From positions 1 through 33,765 of the forward strand of contig CAMCSM010000022.1 of assembly GCA_945877805.1 (NCBI GenBank): a DNA stretch of 33,765 nt. The letters run 5' to 3'. Below, piece after piece: positions 14,376-22,656 of the stretch (its first letter is position 1; each line of letters opens with the position of its first letter). This DNA is from Methylacidiphilum caldifontis. Its GTDB lineage: Bacteria > Verrucomicrobiota > Verrucomicrobiia > Methylacidiphilales > CAMAQI01. The notes under the pieces are model-generated. The model searched no databases, was not told the origin of the DNA, and saw only the letters and a program-made list of their open reading frames with translations. The translations under genes and the position numbers were made by a program.

Positions 14376-15554
14376 TTAGCTGGTTCCCATTCCGACTCGT
14401 TGGATCGTTTGGAACAGTTTCCCCTCTGTTTTAATCGAAGGGGCGATAATGATTTCGGTCTCTTGGAACTTACGGATGCTGTCTGCGCCGACATTTCCCA
14501 TACAGGTCATGATTGCACCGACAAGATTTTGAGATCCATCATCCACGGTCGCAGGTCCAAAGAGGATCTGTTTAAGTGATCCTGTGATCCCGACTTGAAT
14601 ACGTGTTCCTCGAGGAAGGTTGGAGTGCGGCGTTGCCATTCCCCAGTGATTTCCACGTCCAGGAGCCTCTTCAGAGCGAGCAAAGGCCGATCCGACCATC
14701 ACGGCATCGGAGCCGGAAGCGAGCGCCTTACAGACATCTCCTCCGCGGGACATTCCCCCGTCAGTGATAATCGGGATATATTTACCGGTCTCTTTATAAT
14801 AGTAATCACGAGCGGCTGCAGAATCAACGGTTGCGGTCACTTGCGGGACTCCTAAACCTAAAACGCCACGTGAAGTACAGGCCGCTCCAGGGCCGACACC
14901 AATGAGAACCCCTGCAACACCGTTTTGCATGAGCTCCAAGACAACATCATAAGTCACGGCGTTTCCAATAATGATCGGCATCTTGGAGCGCTTCGTGAAA
15001 TCGAGAAGGTCAAATGTTTTGTATTCCGTCGCAATATGACGAACCGTGCTGACTGTCGATTGAACGACAAAGACATCGCAACCGGCCTCTTGAGCAATCG
15101 CGGCGTAGCGCTCTGCCTTTTGCGGGATCGCGGAAACAGCGGCAATCGCCCCTGCTGCCTTGAGCTCTTGAATCCGTTTCGCAATCAATTCCTCTTTGAT
15201 CGGTGCGGTATAAATCTTTTGAATCAACTCTGTAATCGAGGCTTTATCCCCTTTTACGATTTGATCTAAAACCTCGGAAGGATTTTCAAAACGCGTTTGA
15301 ACCCCTTCGAGATTAATCACCCCCAGACCGCCGAGTTTGCTCATTTCGATACAAAAACGGACATCGGTGACTCCATCCATGGCGCTGGCAATGATCGGAA
15401 TTTTAAGTTTGATCGGATTCCCTTTAAAGTTAGGAATCTCAAAAGTGGTGTCCACTTCGTTAGGATTAATAGTGACAGAGCCCGGAACCAACGCGATTTC
15501 ATCAAATCCGTAGGCGACCCGTGCTTTACGATTACGACCGATCCACATACCCAT
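14376..15554 (-). CDS. guaB3: GuaB3-family IMP dehydrogenase-related protein
   Basis: This 392-residue TIM-barrel protein of the IMP dehydrogenase/GMP reductase superfamily acts in guanine nucleotide metabolism. It starts IGRNRKARVAYGFDEIALVP, has PIIASAMDGVTD and LGGLGVINLEG early, the nucleotide and catalytic Cys loop GVGPGAACTSRGVLGLG, then IITDGGMSRGGDVCKAL. The CBS pair present in GuaB is absent, and the N-terminal style fits GuaB3 of Actinobacteria and Cyanobacteria. Whether it oxidises IMP or reduces GMP cannot be decided from sequence. It starts 2 bp after the zinc-ribbon gene, with GAAGGAG upstream, and is the last gene of the exbB operon. Confidence 0.87.
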   Translation of the reverse strand: MGMWIGRNRKARVAYGFDEIALVPGSVTINPNEVDTTFEIPNFKGNPIKLKIPIIASAMDGVTDVRFCIEMSKLGGLGVINLEGVQTRFENPSEVLDQIVKGDKASITELIQKIYTAPIKEELIAKRIQELKAAGAIAAVSAIPQKAERYAAIAQEAGCDVFVVQSTVSTVRHIATEYKTFDLLDFTKRSKMPIIIGNAVTYDVVLELMQNGVAGVLIGVGPGAACTSRGVLGLGVPQVTATVDSAAARDYYYKETGKYIPIITDGGMSRGGDVCKALASGSDAVMVGSAFARSEEAPGRGNHWGMATPHSNLPRGTRIQVGITGSLKQILFGPATVDDGSQNLVGAIMTCMGNVGADSIRKFQETEIIIAPSIKTEGKLFQTIQRVGMGTS

Positions 15555-15556
15555 AA

Positions 15557-15790
15557 TTACTTCTCCTTCAGGTGTTGAGTCTCATGAACGGATCCGCATG
15601 CACGACAGTGAATGCGGAGCGTTGGGGTTACAATAGGAATAGGCTTGCCGCAAACAGGGCAAACCCAATGACGACGGTGATTGTATTTGAGACGATATTG
15701 GCGCCATGCGAAAGCCAACCATGCCGTGACGACGAGGGCAAGAAAAACTATCAAATAAAGTGAAAAAAATCCATTTAAGGTGGTACTCAT
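15557..15790 (-). CDS. Small membrane-anchored zinc-ribbon protein
   Basis: This 77-residue protein has one N-terminal transmembrane helix (FFSLYLIVFLALVVTAWLAF), a basic linker (RQYRLKYNHRRHW) and a C-terminal CPVCG-x14-CRACG zinc ribbon. The basic residues after the helix predict a cytoplasmic ribbon. No specific family is recognised. The start at 15790 overlaps the tonB stop as ATGA, showing translational coupling; the frame reads further upstream only into tonB. It may assist the TonB complex or bind RNA or protein, but nothing in the sequence decides this. Confidence 0.75.
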   Translation of the reverse strand: MSTTLNGFFSLYLIVFLALVVTAWLAFAWRQYRLKYNHRRHWVCPVCGKPIPIVTPTLRIHCRACGSVHETQHLKEK

Positions 15791-16581
15791 GCCCCCTCTT
15801 TCGTCTGGGGAGCAGGATTGGTAAAGGCCCAAAATACGGTGATCGAGCCCCATTCAAGCGTTGAGCCCGCCTTCACCTGAAAGGTTGTCTTTCGGATCTC
15901 TTGGAGGGCGATCTGATCCACCGCATTCGATCCGGAGCTCTCCTCGACCAAGGCATGGATCACAAATCCTTCAGGGCTTATTCCCAATCGAATCGTGGTG
16001 ACCCGAGATTCATTCAGGAGATTGACGGAGGCTTTTGGCCAGACCAAAGGAGTTTTGATCGCTCTCTCTTCAAGATTTTTAGAGTAGAGGATCTGAGAAG
16101 GAGGATTGGGGGTGGTGGCTGAGGTTGAAAAGATGAATTTATTCGGAGAGAGAATCATTTTTTCAAAGGCCTTATTTTCGAGCGGAAGCAATTTCTCTTC
16201 TTGAGAGTTAAACTCACTTCCCACGGGGAGGAGAGGAAGGTTTGAATCCGAAATTTTTTCAAAGACAGGCTGAAGAAGTTTTAATTTCTCGGGGGAAATC
16301 AACGATTGATGGAGAACGGTACTGGGATCTCGCATCTGATTCCAAAAAACAGTACTCGTCCAAGATTCCGCCCCCATGAGGCTCGATGAGGAAAGAAAGA
16401 TTTCAGTCCTTCGAGTCGCCGCTTCATTGGCGGTGGGATACTGTATTTCAATTGTAAAAAAGAGGAGGAGATGAATCAGTCCGACAATAAAAACAATCAG
16501 TCCAAGCCGCCTCTTCTCCTCGGGGAGAAGCTGAAAAATCCGCAGAGGGATGCGGAGATCTATTTTAGGGGTTTTGAGCAT
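15787..16581 (-). CDS. TonB-like energy transducer
   Basis: This 264-residue protein has a cytoplasmic N-terminus, one transmembrane helix (LGLIVFIVGLIHLLLFFTI, about residues 27-45), a long variable periplasmic region and a C-terminal TonB-like domain (SRVTTIRLGISPEGFVIHAL and ALQEIRKTTFQV, near residues 195-250). TonB couples the ExbBD proton channel to outer-membrane transporters. The Pro-rich Glu-Pro/Lys-Pro spacer of classical TonB is absent, so this is a divergent type. It lies directly after exbD, overlapping it by 17 bp from the ATG at 16581; a TTG at 16605 is an alternative start. Confidence 0.75.
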   Translation of the reverse strand: MLKTPKIDLRIPLRIFQLLPEEKRRLGLIVFIVGLIHLLLFFTIEIQYPTANEAATRRTEIFLSSSSLMGAESWTSTVFWNQMRDPSTVLHQSLISPEKLKLLQPVFEKISDSNLPLLPVGSEFNSQEEKLLPLENKAFEKMILSPNKFIFSTSATTPNPPSQILYSKNLEERAIKTPLVWPKASVNLLNESRVTTIRLGISPEGFVIHALVEESSGSNAVDQIALQEIRKTTFQVKAGSTLEWGSITVFWAFTNPAPQTKEGA

Positions 16582-17023
16582 CAGAGGGTTGAGTTGCGAG
16601 CACAACAGAGTAGCCCTTTGCTAAAATAAGATTCATCACTTCAACGACAAAACCGTGAGGAACCTCTTGATCCGCTTTTAAAACAAAGGAGGCAGAACTC
16701 GGAGCTCCTCCTATTTTTTTCAGCGATTTTTCGAGAGTTTCCATCGAACTGACTTCATCGTTAAAGAAAAGAAGTGGCTTTGCCTTGGTAACCGCTCCTG
16801 TCAGAGGATCTTTCTTTTCCCCCTCCATCACGACAGAGATCATCAGGTGATTGGTCTGAATTCCTTGACCTAAAAGACTTCTGGGGACTTGAACCCGCAA
16901 CCCCGGCTGAAGGATAAAGGAGCGACTGAGCATGAAAAAAATAAGCAGAAGAAAAATCACATCAACCAAAGGGGTGAGTTCAATCTTCCCTTGGACAATT
17001 TCCAAGTGTTTACGAAGCTTCAT
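16565..17023 (-). CDS. exbD: ExbD/TolR-family proton channel subunit
   Basis: This 152-residue protein has a short cytoplasmic N-terminus, one transmembrane helix with the proton-carrying Asp (TPLVDVIFLLLIFFMLSRSF, about residues 17-36), and a periplasmic domain ending AKGYSVVLATQ. That Asp and the PLVDVIFLLLIFF string are the hallmark of ExbD/TolR. It overlaps exbB by 4 bp. Together with ExbB it forms the inner-membrane motor that uses proton motive force; the TonB gene next door argues for the ExbD rather than TolR role. Confidence 0.9.
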   Translation of the reverse strand: MKLRKHLEIVQGKIELTPLVDVIFLLLIFFMLSRSFILQPGLRVQVPRSLLGQGIQTNHLMISVVMEGEKKDPLTGAVTKAKPLLFFNDEVSSMETLEKSLKKIGGAPSSASFVLKADQEVPHGFVVEVMNLILAKGYSVVLATQPSDAQNP

Positions 17024-17754
17024 GAGGAGATGGCGACAGGAGGAGGGGTCGATTTGCTCTCAGTGACTGCGGCCGCTTTAAAGTCGATCACCTCCTTCGC
17101 AGGGGGTTCGATCAAGGCATGAATCAATTCGATTCCTGCGCGTTCCATATCATTCGTGAGATGGTGACAGCGGGTGACTAAATAGTTATAGGCCACATAA
17201 CAAGGGATGGCGACCACAAGCCCCGCCGCAGTCGTGATCAGCGCGGTCCAAATCCCTCCGGCAAGATCAGAAACCCCTGCCGACCCGCTTTTTTGATTGA
17301 TTTGGATAAAGGCATCGATCATCCCCATCACCGTCCCTAAAAGTCCCAAGAGCGGGGAGACGTAGCCAATCGTCGCAAGGATCGGAAGATTCGCCTCAAG
17401 CTTCGGAACTTGAAGTTGGGCCACTTCTCGAACAACCTCGCGAAGCTCGCTGGAGGGAAGATTACGAGAGAGGATCGCTCGTTGGACCACGACTTTAATC
17501 GGACCGTAGCCCTCTTCACAGCGCTCTAACGCTTCGAGGTAGTTTTGTTTGCGAACTAAATTGAGAATTCCGACAAGATATTCCCCGACTCGTAGGTGAG
17601 AACGATAATAGTAGAGAATGCGCTCAATAAAAACCCCAATCGCAAGAATGCTGCTCCCTAAAATGAGCCACATCAGAGAGCCCCCCTTTTGCATAATATC
17701 AAAAAGGCCGACGCTTTGCGTCATAAAAGAGGGGTTATCAATTTGAAGAAACAT
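17020..17754 (-). CDS. exbB: ExbB/TolQ-family proton channel subunit
   Basis: This 244-residue protein has three transmembrane helices: GGSLMWLILGSSILAIGVFI near the N-terminus, then the conserved pair around LPILATIGYVSPLLGLLGTV (about 125-145) and GGIWTALITTAAGLVVAIPC (about 165-185). The LLGTVMGMIDAF and GIWTALITTAAGL stretches are the MotA/TolQ/ExbB signature with the pore-lining Thr residues. The frame opens with TTG at 17760; the ATG at 17754 is the more likely start. It is followed by exbD with a 4-bp overlap and preceded by a secreted protein gene. Confidence 0.9.
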   Translation of the reverse strand: MFLQIDNPSFMTQSVGLFDIMQKGGSLMWLILGSSILAIGVFIERILYYYRSHLRVGEYLVGILNLVRKQNYLEALERCEEGYGPIKVVVQRAILSRNLPSSELREVVREVAQLQVPKLEANLPILATIGYVSPLLGLLGTVMGMIDAFIQINQKSGSAGVSDLAGGIWTALITTAAGLVVAIPCYVAYNYLVTRCHHLTNDMERAGIELIHALIEPPAKEVIDFKAAAVTESKSTPPPVAISS

Positions 17755-17760
17755 GAGCAA

Positions 17761-18312
17761 TTACCAGATAAATGATTTCGATTCCGCTAACAATTCATCC
17801 CCCGACCAGAGCGTAAAACGGTACGACTGAATCGGCCCCCCTTCTTGAAAGGCCTTTCCTAAGACTGAAAATTGCGAGCGATTCGATCCTTTTGCTGTCG
17901 GGTAATGGATCGAGAAATTTCTCACCACATCTTTTGTTTTCGCTTGGCGATATTCTAAGCGGGCCTCAATATTTTTCACAGGCCCGTTATTCACCCAAGT
18001 AATCAGATAAATTTGACCTTTTCTCTCCTCGATCTGCTCCTTCGTGACCGCACCGAACATCCAGTATTTTTGTTCGAACTCCAAAGCCTTATTTCCACTG
18101 GAATCACTATTGAGATCGGTTCGCACTTCGTGAACCTTCGTCACCTTAAAAAGAGGATTCACCGGAGCCTTCATTAGTTCCGCTTTACGAACTTCCGGAG
18201 CGGAGTTTGTGGAAAGTGGGGAAGGGCGCTCCTCCTTTTGAGGGACTAATCCCCGGCCTTCAACGGCAAAGGTCCAAGATGAAAGAATTAAAAAGAGAAT
18301 AAAAAAAGGCAT
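17761..18312 (-). CDS. Secreted protein of unknown function, first gene of the exbB operon
   Basis: This 183-residue protein has a signal peptide (MPFFILFLILSSWTFAVEG) and a mature part with mostly polar, beta-rich sequence. Recognisable stretches include IYLITWVNNGPVKNIEARLE and, at the C-terminus, SYRFTLWSGDELLAESKSF, which read like the strands of an immunoglobulin-like or other beta-sandwich domain. I do not recognise a family. It is the first gene of a closely spaced operon with exbB, exbD and tonB, so a periplasmic partner of that motor is plausible. Its promoter is well formed, ending five bases before the ATG. Confidence 0.75.
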   Translation of the reverse strand: MPFFILFLILSSWTFAVEGRGLVPQKEERPSPLSTNSAPEVRKAELMKAPVNPLFKVTKVHEVRTDLNSDSSGNKALEFEQKYWMFGAVTKEQIEERKGQIYLITWVNNGPVKNIEARLEYRQAKTKDVVRNFSIHYPTAKGSNRSQFSVLGKAFQEGGPIQSYRFTLWSGDELLAESKSFIW

Positions 18313-18317
18313 TCGTA

Positions 18318-18346
18318 TTTCTAGAAGCAGAGATTCTCGCTGTCAA
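18318..18346 (-). promoter_or_regulatory. Promoter of the exbB-tonB-guaB3 operon
   Basis: On the minus strand the consensus TTGACA (18341-18346) is 17 bp from TAGAAA (18318-18323). Only five bases separate the -10 from the ATG at 18312, so the transcript is predicted to begin at or next to the start codon. Confidence 0.6.
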
Positions 18347-18517
18347 GGAGGACCCGTATGCCGAAAACAAATGAAATTTTTAATCGATGATGGACGCGGC
18401 GATCTCCCTCAAAACGGCCAAGGGAAATCGAGAAAAACAGGCCCAAAAGTTTTTAGGTTGATTTTACGACTTGAGGTTCTACTTCTAAAGACCAAGGGAT
18501 GAGCCAGCTGATTGTCT

Positions 18518-18553
18518 TTGACCCAGCCCTTAAAGTATCTATCTTGATAGATA
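18518..18553 (+). promoter_or_regulatory. Promoter and operator of the vapBC operon
   Basis: TTGACC (18518-18523) and TATCTT (18540-18545) are 16 bp apart, predicting a transcript start on the ATG at 18553. TATCTATC (18536-18543) and GATAGATA (18546-18553) are a perfect inverted repeat around TT over the -10 and the A of the start codon, the expected AbrB-fold antitoxin operator. Confidence 0.6.
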
Positions 18554-18789
18554 TGATAACAACAACTGTTTTTCAGCACGGAGGATCTCAAGCAGTTCGG
18601 CTCCCCAAAGAGGCCCGCTTTTCGTGCAGTCGAGTCGAAGTGAGAAAGACGAAGGAAGGAGTTCTTCTAATTCCGATTCCTGAAGAGGAGAATCGGAAGA
18701 AAAAATTCCTCCAACTCGCGGGATCCTGTGCGGACTTCCCGATGGTGGATCGCCCTCAAAAGCCGGATGAAAGGGATTTCGTGTGGTAA
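18553..18789 (+). CDS. vapB: VapB-type antitoxin (AbrB/SpoVT fold)
   Basis: This 78-residue protein starts with the swapped-hairpin AbrB pattern of VapB: TTTVFQHGGSQAVRLPKEAR and VEVRKTKEGVLLIPIPEE. The GGSQAVRLPKE string is typical of VapB antitoxins paired with PIN toxins. The C-terminal third, with FPMVDRPQKPDERDF, would thread into the toxin active site. The frame is open upstream to 18499, but the operator and promoter at 18518-18553 fix the start at 18553. It overlaps the toxin gene by 7 bp. Confidence 0.88.
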   Translation: MITTTVFQHGGSQAVRLPKEARFSCSRVEVRKTKEGVLLIPIPEEENRKKKFLQLAGSCADFPMVDRPQKPDERDFVW

Positions 18790-19199
18790 AACGGATCTTC
18801 CCCGACACGAATATCTGGTCCTACTGGCTTCGAGGAGCGGACGCTGGACTGATGGGTAAAATGGAAAAAGCATTCGATCATCTGCTGATGTCATCGGTGG
18901 TTTATTCGGAGCTCTTCTTTGGGGCTCAAAAATCAGGGAATCCCCGTCATATGGGTAAAGTGGTGGCCCTGGGAGAAGTTGTACCTATCGTCGATTTCAA
19001 AAAAGAGGATGCAAAGATATATGGAGAAATTCGTGCGGATTTAGAGAAGACGGGAAATCGGATCGGACCTTATGATCTCCAGATTGCCGCTCAAGCTCTC
19101 CGACTTTCGGCGATACTGATCACTCATAATCATCAAGAATTTTCACGAGTACCGAATCTTAAATGGGAGGACTGGGTCGAGCCTCGCATTTTTAAATGA
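18783..19199 (+). CDS. vapC: VapC-type PIN-domain ribonuclease toxin
   Basis: This 138-residue PIN protein has the first catalytic Asp in IFPDTNIWSYWL, Glu in SSVVYSELFFGAQKSG, Asp in IGPYDLQIAAQAL and the LITHNHQEFSRVPNLKWEDW closing block; the latter (THNxxEFxRVxxLxxEDW) is a strong VapC marker. VapC toxins of this group cut initiator tRNA or the sarcin-ricin loop. The start is GTG at 18783, inside the end of vapB, so translation is coupled. Confidence 0.9.
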   Translation: MVKRIFPDTNIWSYWLRGADAGLMGKMEKAFDHLLMSSVVYSELFFGAQKSGNPRHMGKVVALGEVVPIVDFKKEDAKIYGEIRADLEKTGNRIGPYDLQIAAQALRLSAILITHNHQEFSRVPNLKWEDWVEPRIFK

Positions 19200-19554
19200 G
19201 AACCATCTTTCAGAGAGTAAAAAATTAGTTTAAAATTCTGTTTTTAAGCGATTTATTTAAATTTCATTCAAAAAAGGCTGTTTTTATTTTCTACTCTGAA
19301 AATAGCGAGGAATCGGCCCATTAATTACAGTTTTAGTGCCAAAAAATTACTTTTTTAAAAAAAAACTAAAAAAATACTTGCATCGGATAGAAAAGTTGTC
19401 ATTGTCCCGATCCCCGCAAAACTGGGTGATCGTTACTGGCACCTGGGACGTATGGGAAACAAGTAGCACTACGGCGAGTCTCGTCGAGTGAAACTTCGTT
19501 CTCTTCGTCTTAGTTCCAGAAACTTTCAAAACAATTTAACGAAGAGAATAGAAG
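19200..19554 (+). other. 355-bp leader and upstream region of the ribosomal operon
   Basis: The left part is very AT-rich. TTTCAGAG (19208-19215) is inverted at 19294-19301, with weaker complementarity inside, possibly the end of vapC transcription. A CTGTTTTTA direct repeat occurs at 19238 and 19279. The A/T-run block at 19350-19375 followed by TTGCAT (19378-19383) may be an UP element and -35, but no good -10 is evident. From about 19400 the sequence becomes mixed and structured, with a hairpin at about 19471-19485, as expected for an untranslated leader. No gene is seen. Confidence 0.5.
19498..19549 (+). promoter_or_regulatory. Leader stem-loop covering the rpsL ribosome-binding region
   Basis: GTTCTCTTCGT (19498-19508) can pair with ACGAAGAGAAT (19539-19549), ten Watson-Crick pairs plus one G-U, around a 30-base loop. 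The 3' arm is the purine-rich GAAGAGAA tract six bases before the rpsL ATG, so the stem could hide the ribosome binding site. Confidence 0.4.
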
Positions 19555-19983
19555 ATGCCAACCATCAACCAATTAGTGCGAAAAGGTCGTACACAGTTGA
19601 AAAACAAATCAAAGTCTCCGGCTTTGAAGAACTCCCCGTTTCGTCGTGGTGTTTGTTTACAAGTGATGACACGTACCCCTAAGAAGCCGAACTCTGCTTT
19701 GCGTAAAGTCGCTAAAGTTCGTCTCACCAACGGAATTGAAGTCATTGCTTACATTCCTGGCGAAGGCCACAATCTCCAAGAGCATTCTATTGTCTTGGTT
19801 CGTGGCGGTCGTGTTAAGGATTTGCCAGGTGTTCGTTATCACATCGTTCGTGGTACATTGGATGCCCTCGGCGCAGTAGGACCTTCGAATTCTAATAAAT
19901 TGAATCGTAATGTTTCTCGTTCCAAATACGGCGTTAAGAAGCCGAAAGCAGGGGCTGTGGCAGCTCCCGCGAAGAAAAAATAA
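19555..19983 (+). CDS. rpsL: 30S ribosomal protein S12
   Basis: S12 sits at the decoding centre of the small subunit. The core is standard: [14 protein letters not shown], the [17 protein letters not shown] loop with the streptomycin-site lysines, and [14 protein letters not shown] with the modified-Asp position. At 142 residues it is longer than the 124 of E. coli for two reasons. About eight extra residues lie between RGTLDALG and RSKYGVKK ([15 protein letters not shown]), and there is an Ala/Lys tail ([11 protein letters not shown]). It is the first gene of the operon, 21 bp before rpsG. Confidence 0.97.
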   Translation: MPTINQLVRKGRTQLKNKSKSPALKNSPFRRGVCLQVMTRTPKKPNSALRKVAKVRLTNGIEVIAYIPGEGHNLQEHSIVLVRGGRVKDLPGVRYHIVRGTLDALGAVGPSNSNKLNRNVSRSKYGVKKPKAGAVAAPAKKK

Positions 19984-20004
19984 AGTACTCTTGAGGTAAC
20001 GAAT

Positions 20005-20475
20005 ATGGCACGTCGTCGTCGCGCAATTAAAAGGGCTATTAAGGCCGATACAAAATTTGAATCCACTATGGTTGGTCGTCTGATCACCACGGTGATGAAG
20101 TCCGGCAAGCGCTCCACAGCGGAGAGCATTGTCTATGGAGCAATCGATCTTTCGAATGAAAAGAAAGACGGTAATCCTCTCGAAACACTTCAAAAAGCAA
20201 TTGATAATGCAAAACCTCGTTTGGAAGTAAAGTCCCGCCGCGTCGGTGGTGCTACTTACCAAGTTCCGATGGAAGTGACTCCTGAGCGCCAACAGTCGCT
20301 CGCACTCCGTTGGATGGTCACTTACGCAGCAAAGCGTAAAGGGGTCGCAATGAAAAAAGCACTTGCAACAGAGATTAAGGAAGCCGCTTCTGGACAAGGT
20401 AATGCGGTTAAGAAACGTGACGATGTTCACAAGATGGCGCAGGCCAATCGTGCTTTTGCACATCTTCGTTTCTAA
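20005..20475 (+). CDS. rpsG: 30S ribosomal protein S7
   Basis: S7 nucleates assembly of the 30S head and contacts the E-site tRNA and mRNA exit. It is 156 residues with the usual basic start MARRRRAIKRAIKADTKFES, the GGATYQVPMEVTPERQQSLA hairpin and the AVKKRDDVHKMAQANRAFAH C-terminal helix. In E. coli S7 represses its own operon by binding the rpsL-rpsG junction; that junction is only 21 bp here, so any control site must lie elsewhere, perhaps in the rpsL leader. A ribosome binding site AGGT lies upstream of the ATG. Confidence 0.97.
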   Translation: MARRRRAIKRAIKADTKFESTMVGRLITTVMKSGKRSTAESIVYGAIDLSNEKKDGNPLETLQKAIDNAKPRLEVKSRRVGGATYQVPMEVTPERQQSLALRWMVTYAAKRKGVAMKKALATEIKEAASGQGNAVKKRDDVHKMAQANRAFAHLRF

Positions 20476-20490
20476 TCCTTGGAGATTTAT

Positions 20491-22653
20491 ATGAGCGCAG
20501 TAGCAGAAGTAAAAAAGAATATCAACGATCCCAAACGGGCTTACGTTCTTGAAAAGACACGTAACTTCGGGATCTGTGCACACATCGATGCGGGTAAAAC
20601 AACCCTCACCGAGCGTATTCTATTTTACACCGGTTCGATCCATAAAATTGGTGAGGTTCATGAAGGAACAACCGTTACAGATTGGATGGAACAGGAACGT
20701 GAGCGTGGAATCACGATCACCTCGGCTGCAACCACCTGCTTCTGGCCTCAGAAGAAGGAAGAGGGAATCGTCAAGGCTTTCGAAGGCCAAAAATTTCGTA
20801 TTAACATTATCGACACTCCTGGTCACGTCGACTTTACCGCTGAAGTAGAGCGTTCCCTCCGTGTATTGGATGGTGCGATCGCTGTGTTCTGTGCAGTTGC
20901 CGGGGTTCAGCCTCAGTCGGAAACCGTCTGGCGTCAAGCGACGAAGTACAATGTTCCTCGTATTGCTTTCGTGAATAAGATGGATCGCGTCGGTGCAAAT
21001 TTTGACAACGCAATCAATGATATGCGTGAGAAACTCGGCGCTAATGCCTGGCCGGTTTTGATTCCTCTCGGAAAAGAGGATTATCTCAAAGGTCAAATCG
21101 ACGTCATCAATCAAAAAGCGGTTATTTATTCTGATGACAATAAGATTGGTTCTATTTACACAATCGAAGAGATCCCTGCAGAAGAAAAAGCAATGGCCGA
21201 AAAGGCATTGTTAGAGCTCGTTGCCGCCCTCGCCGATATCGATGATGAAATCGGAACGATGTTCCTCGAAGAGAAAAAGCCGACGGTCATGCAGATCAAG
21301 CATGCGATTCGTCGCCAAGTTCTTGCTAATAAATTTGTTCCTGTGGTTGGCGGATCGGCTTTCAAAAACAAAGGAGTTCAATTCCTTGTGGATGCCGTGA
21401 TCGATTATCTTCCAAGTCCAGTCGATATCGATCCTCAAGTCGGGCATAATACCGATACTCAAGAGCCAATGCCTGCGTTACCAGATGACTCTGGAAAATT
21501 TGCCTCCCTAGCGTTTAAACTTTGGACCGATGCCTTTGTCGGTAAACTGGTATTCTTCCGTGTTTATTCCGGTAAAGTTTCAAAAGGAGATACGGTCTAT
21601 AATCCTCGCTCTGGAAAATATGAGCGGATCAGTCGTATCGTTCAAATCCAAGCCGATAAACGGGAAGATGTCGAAACCGTCTATTCCGGTGATATCGCCG
21701 CTCTCGTCGGTGTTAAAAACATCAAGACCGGAGATACTCTTTGCGCAGAAGGTCATCCGATTCGTTTAGAGCCTCCTTCTTTCCCAGAACCGGTGATCTC
21801 GATGGCGGTTGAGCCAAAGACAAAGGTCGATCGTGAAAAGATGGGCGAAGGACTTCAACGTTTGATGGAAGAAGATCCAACCTTTACGGTGAACTCTAAT
21901 GAAGAGACCGGCCAGACGATTATCGCTGGAATGGGTGAGCTTCACCTTGATATTATTTTAGATCGAATGCGTCGTGAATTTAAAGTTGAATGTAATTCCG
22001 GGGCTCCTCAGATCGCTTATCGTGAGACAATCACAAAAGCGGCAACGGGTGAAGGAAAGCTCGTTAAGCAATCCGGAGGTCGTGGACAATACGGTCACGT
22101 TGTTTTGACAGTGACTCCTGTTGAGCGCGGAAAAGGAAATTCAATTGAAAATAAAGTGGTCGGTGGAACAATTCCTAAAGAATATATCCCCGCCTGCCGT
22201 AAGGGAGTTGAAGAGGCTCTTCTCAACGGAATCATCAATGGCAGCCCTGTCATTGATATGGAAATTCAAATTATCGACGGAAGTTACCATGACGTCGATT
22301 CTAACGAATTGGCCTTCAAAATGGCCGCTATTTTCGCCTTGAAAGATGCCCTTAAAAAAGCCTCTCCTATTTTACTTGAACCGATGATGAAGGTTGAAGT
22401 TTCGACTCCTGATGAATTCCAAGGGGACATGATGGGTGACTTAAATCGTCGCCGCGGAAAAATCATGAACGTGGAAAACAAAGGAAAGAGCTCCAACATC
22501 AATGCAGAGGTTCCTCTCTCAGAAATGTTTGGTTACGTGAACTCGATTCGCTCAATGTCCAAAGGTCGTGCGGCCTACTCAATGGAGCCCTCGCACTTTG
22601 AACAAGTTCCGGCGCAAATCGTTGCGCAAATTACAGAGCAAAAGAAAGGATAA
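20491..22653 (+). CDS. fusA: Elongation factor G
   Basis: EF-G is the GTPase that drives translocation and, with RRF, ribosome recycling. It is 720 residues. GTPase motifs are [12 protein letters not shown] (P-loop), [13 protein letters not shown] (switch I), [10 protein letters not shown] (switch II) and NKMDRVG (G4). Domain IV carries [12 protein letters not shown] and domain V the C-terminal [20 protein letters not shown]. The frame opens four codons earlier at a TTG (20479), but that TTGGAGA is better read as the ribosome binding site of the ATG at 20491. Unlike many bacteria, tuf does not follow it; rpsJ starts 3 bp after the stop. Confidence 0.97.
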   Translation: MSAVAEVKKNINDPKRAYVLEKTRNFGICAHIDAGKTTLTERILFYTGSIHKIGEVHEGTTVTDWMEQERERGITITSAATTCFWPQKKEEGIVKAFEGQKFRINIIDTPGHVDFTAEVERSLRVLDGAIAVFCAVAGVQPQSETVWRQATKYNVPRIAFVNKMDRVGANFDNAINDMREKLGANAWPVLIPLGKEDYLKGQIDVINQKAVIYSDDNKIGSIYTIEEIPAEEKAMAEKALLELVAALADIDDEIGTMFLEEKKPTVMQIKHAIRRQVLANKFVPVVGGSAFKNKGVQFLVDAVIDYLPSPVDIDPQVGHNTDTQEPMPALPDDSGKFASLAFKLWTDAFVGKLVFFRVYSGKVSKGDTVYNPRSGKYERISRIVQIQADKREDVETVYSGDIAALVGVKNIKTGDTLCAEGHPIRLEPPSFPEPVISMAVEPKTKVDREKMGEGLQRLMEEDPTFTVNSNEETGQTIIAGMGELHLDIILDRMRREFKVECNSGAPQIAYRETITKAATGEGKLVKQSGGRGQYGHVVLTVTPVERGKGNSIENKVVGGTIPKEYIPACRKGVEEALLNGIINGSPVIDMEIQIIDGSYHDVDSNELAFKMAAIFALKDALKKASPILLEPMMKVEVSTPDEFQGDMMGDLNRRRGKIMNVENKGKSSNINAEVPLSEMFGYVNSIRSMSKGRAAYSMEPSHFEQVPAQIVAQITEQKKG

Positions 22654-22656
22654 GTC

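Noticed and set aside
19657-20583. 308-codon minus-strand frame
   Set aside because: It is antisense to rpsL, rpsG and the start of fusA; the length results from the strong codon bias of those genes and it shows no domain pattern.
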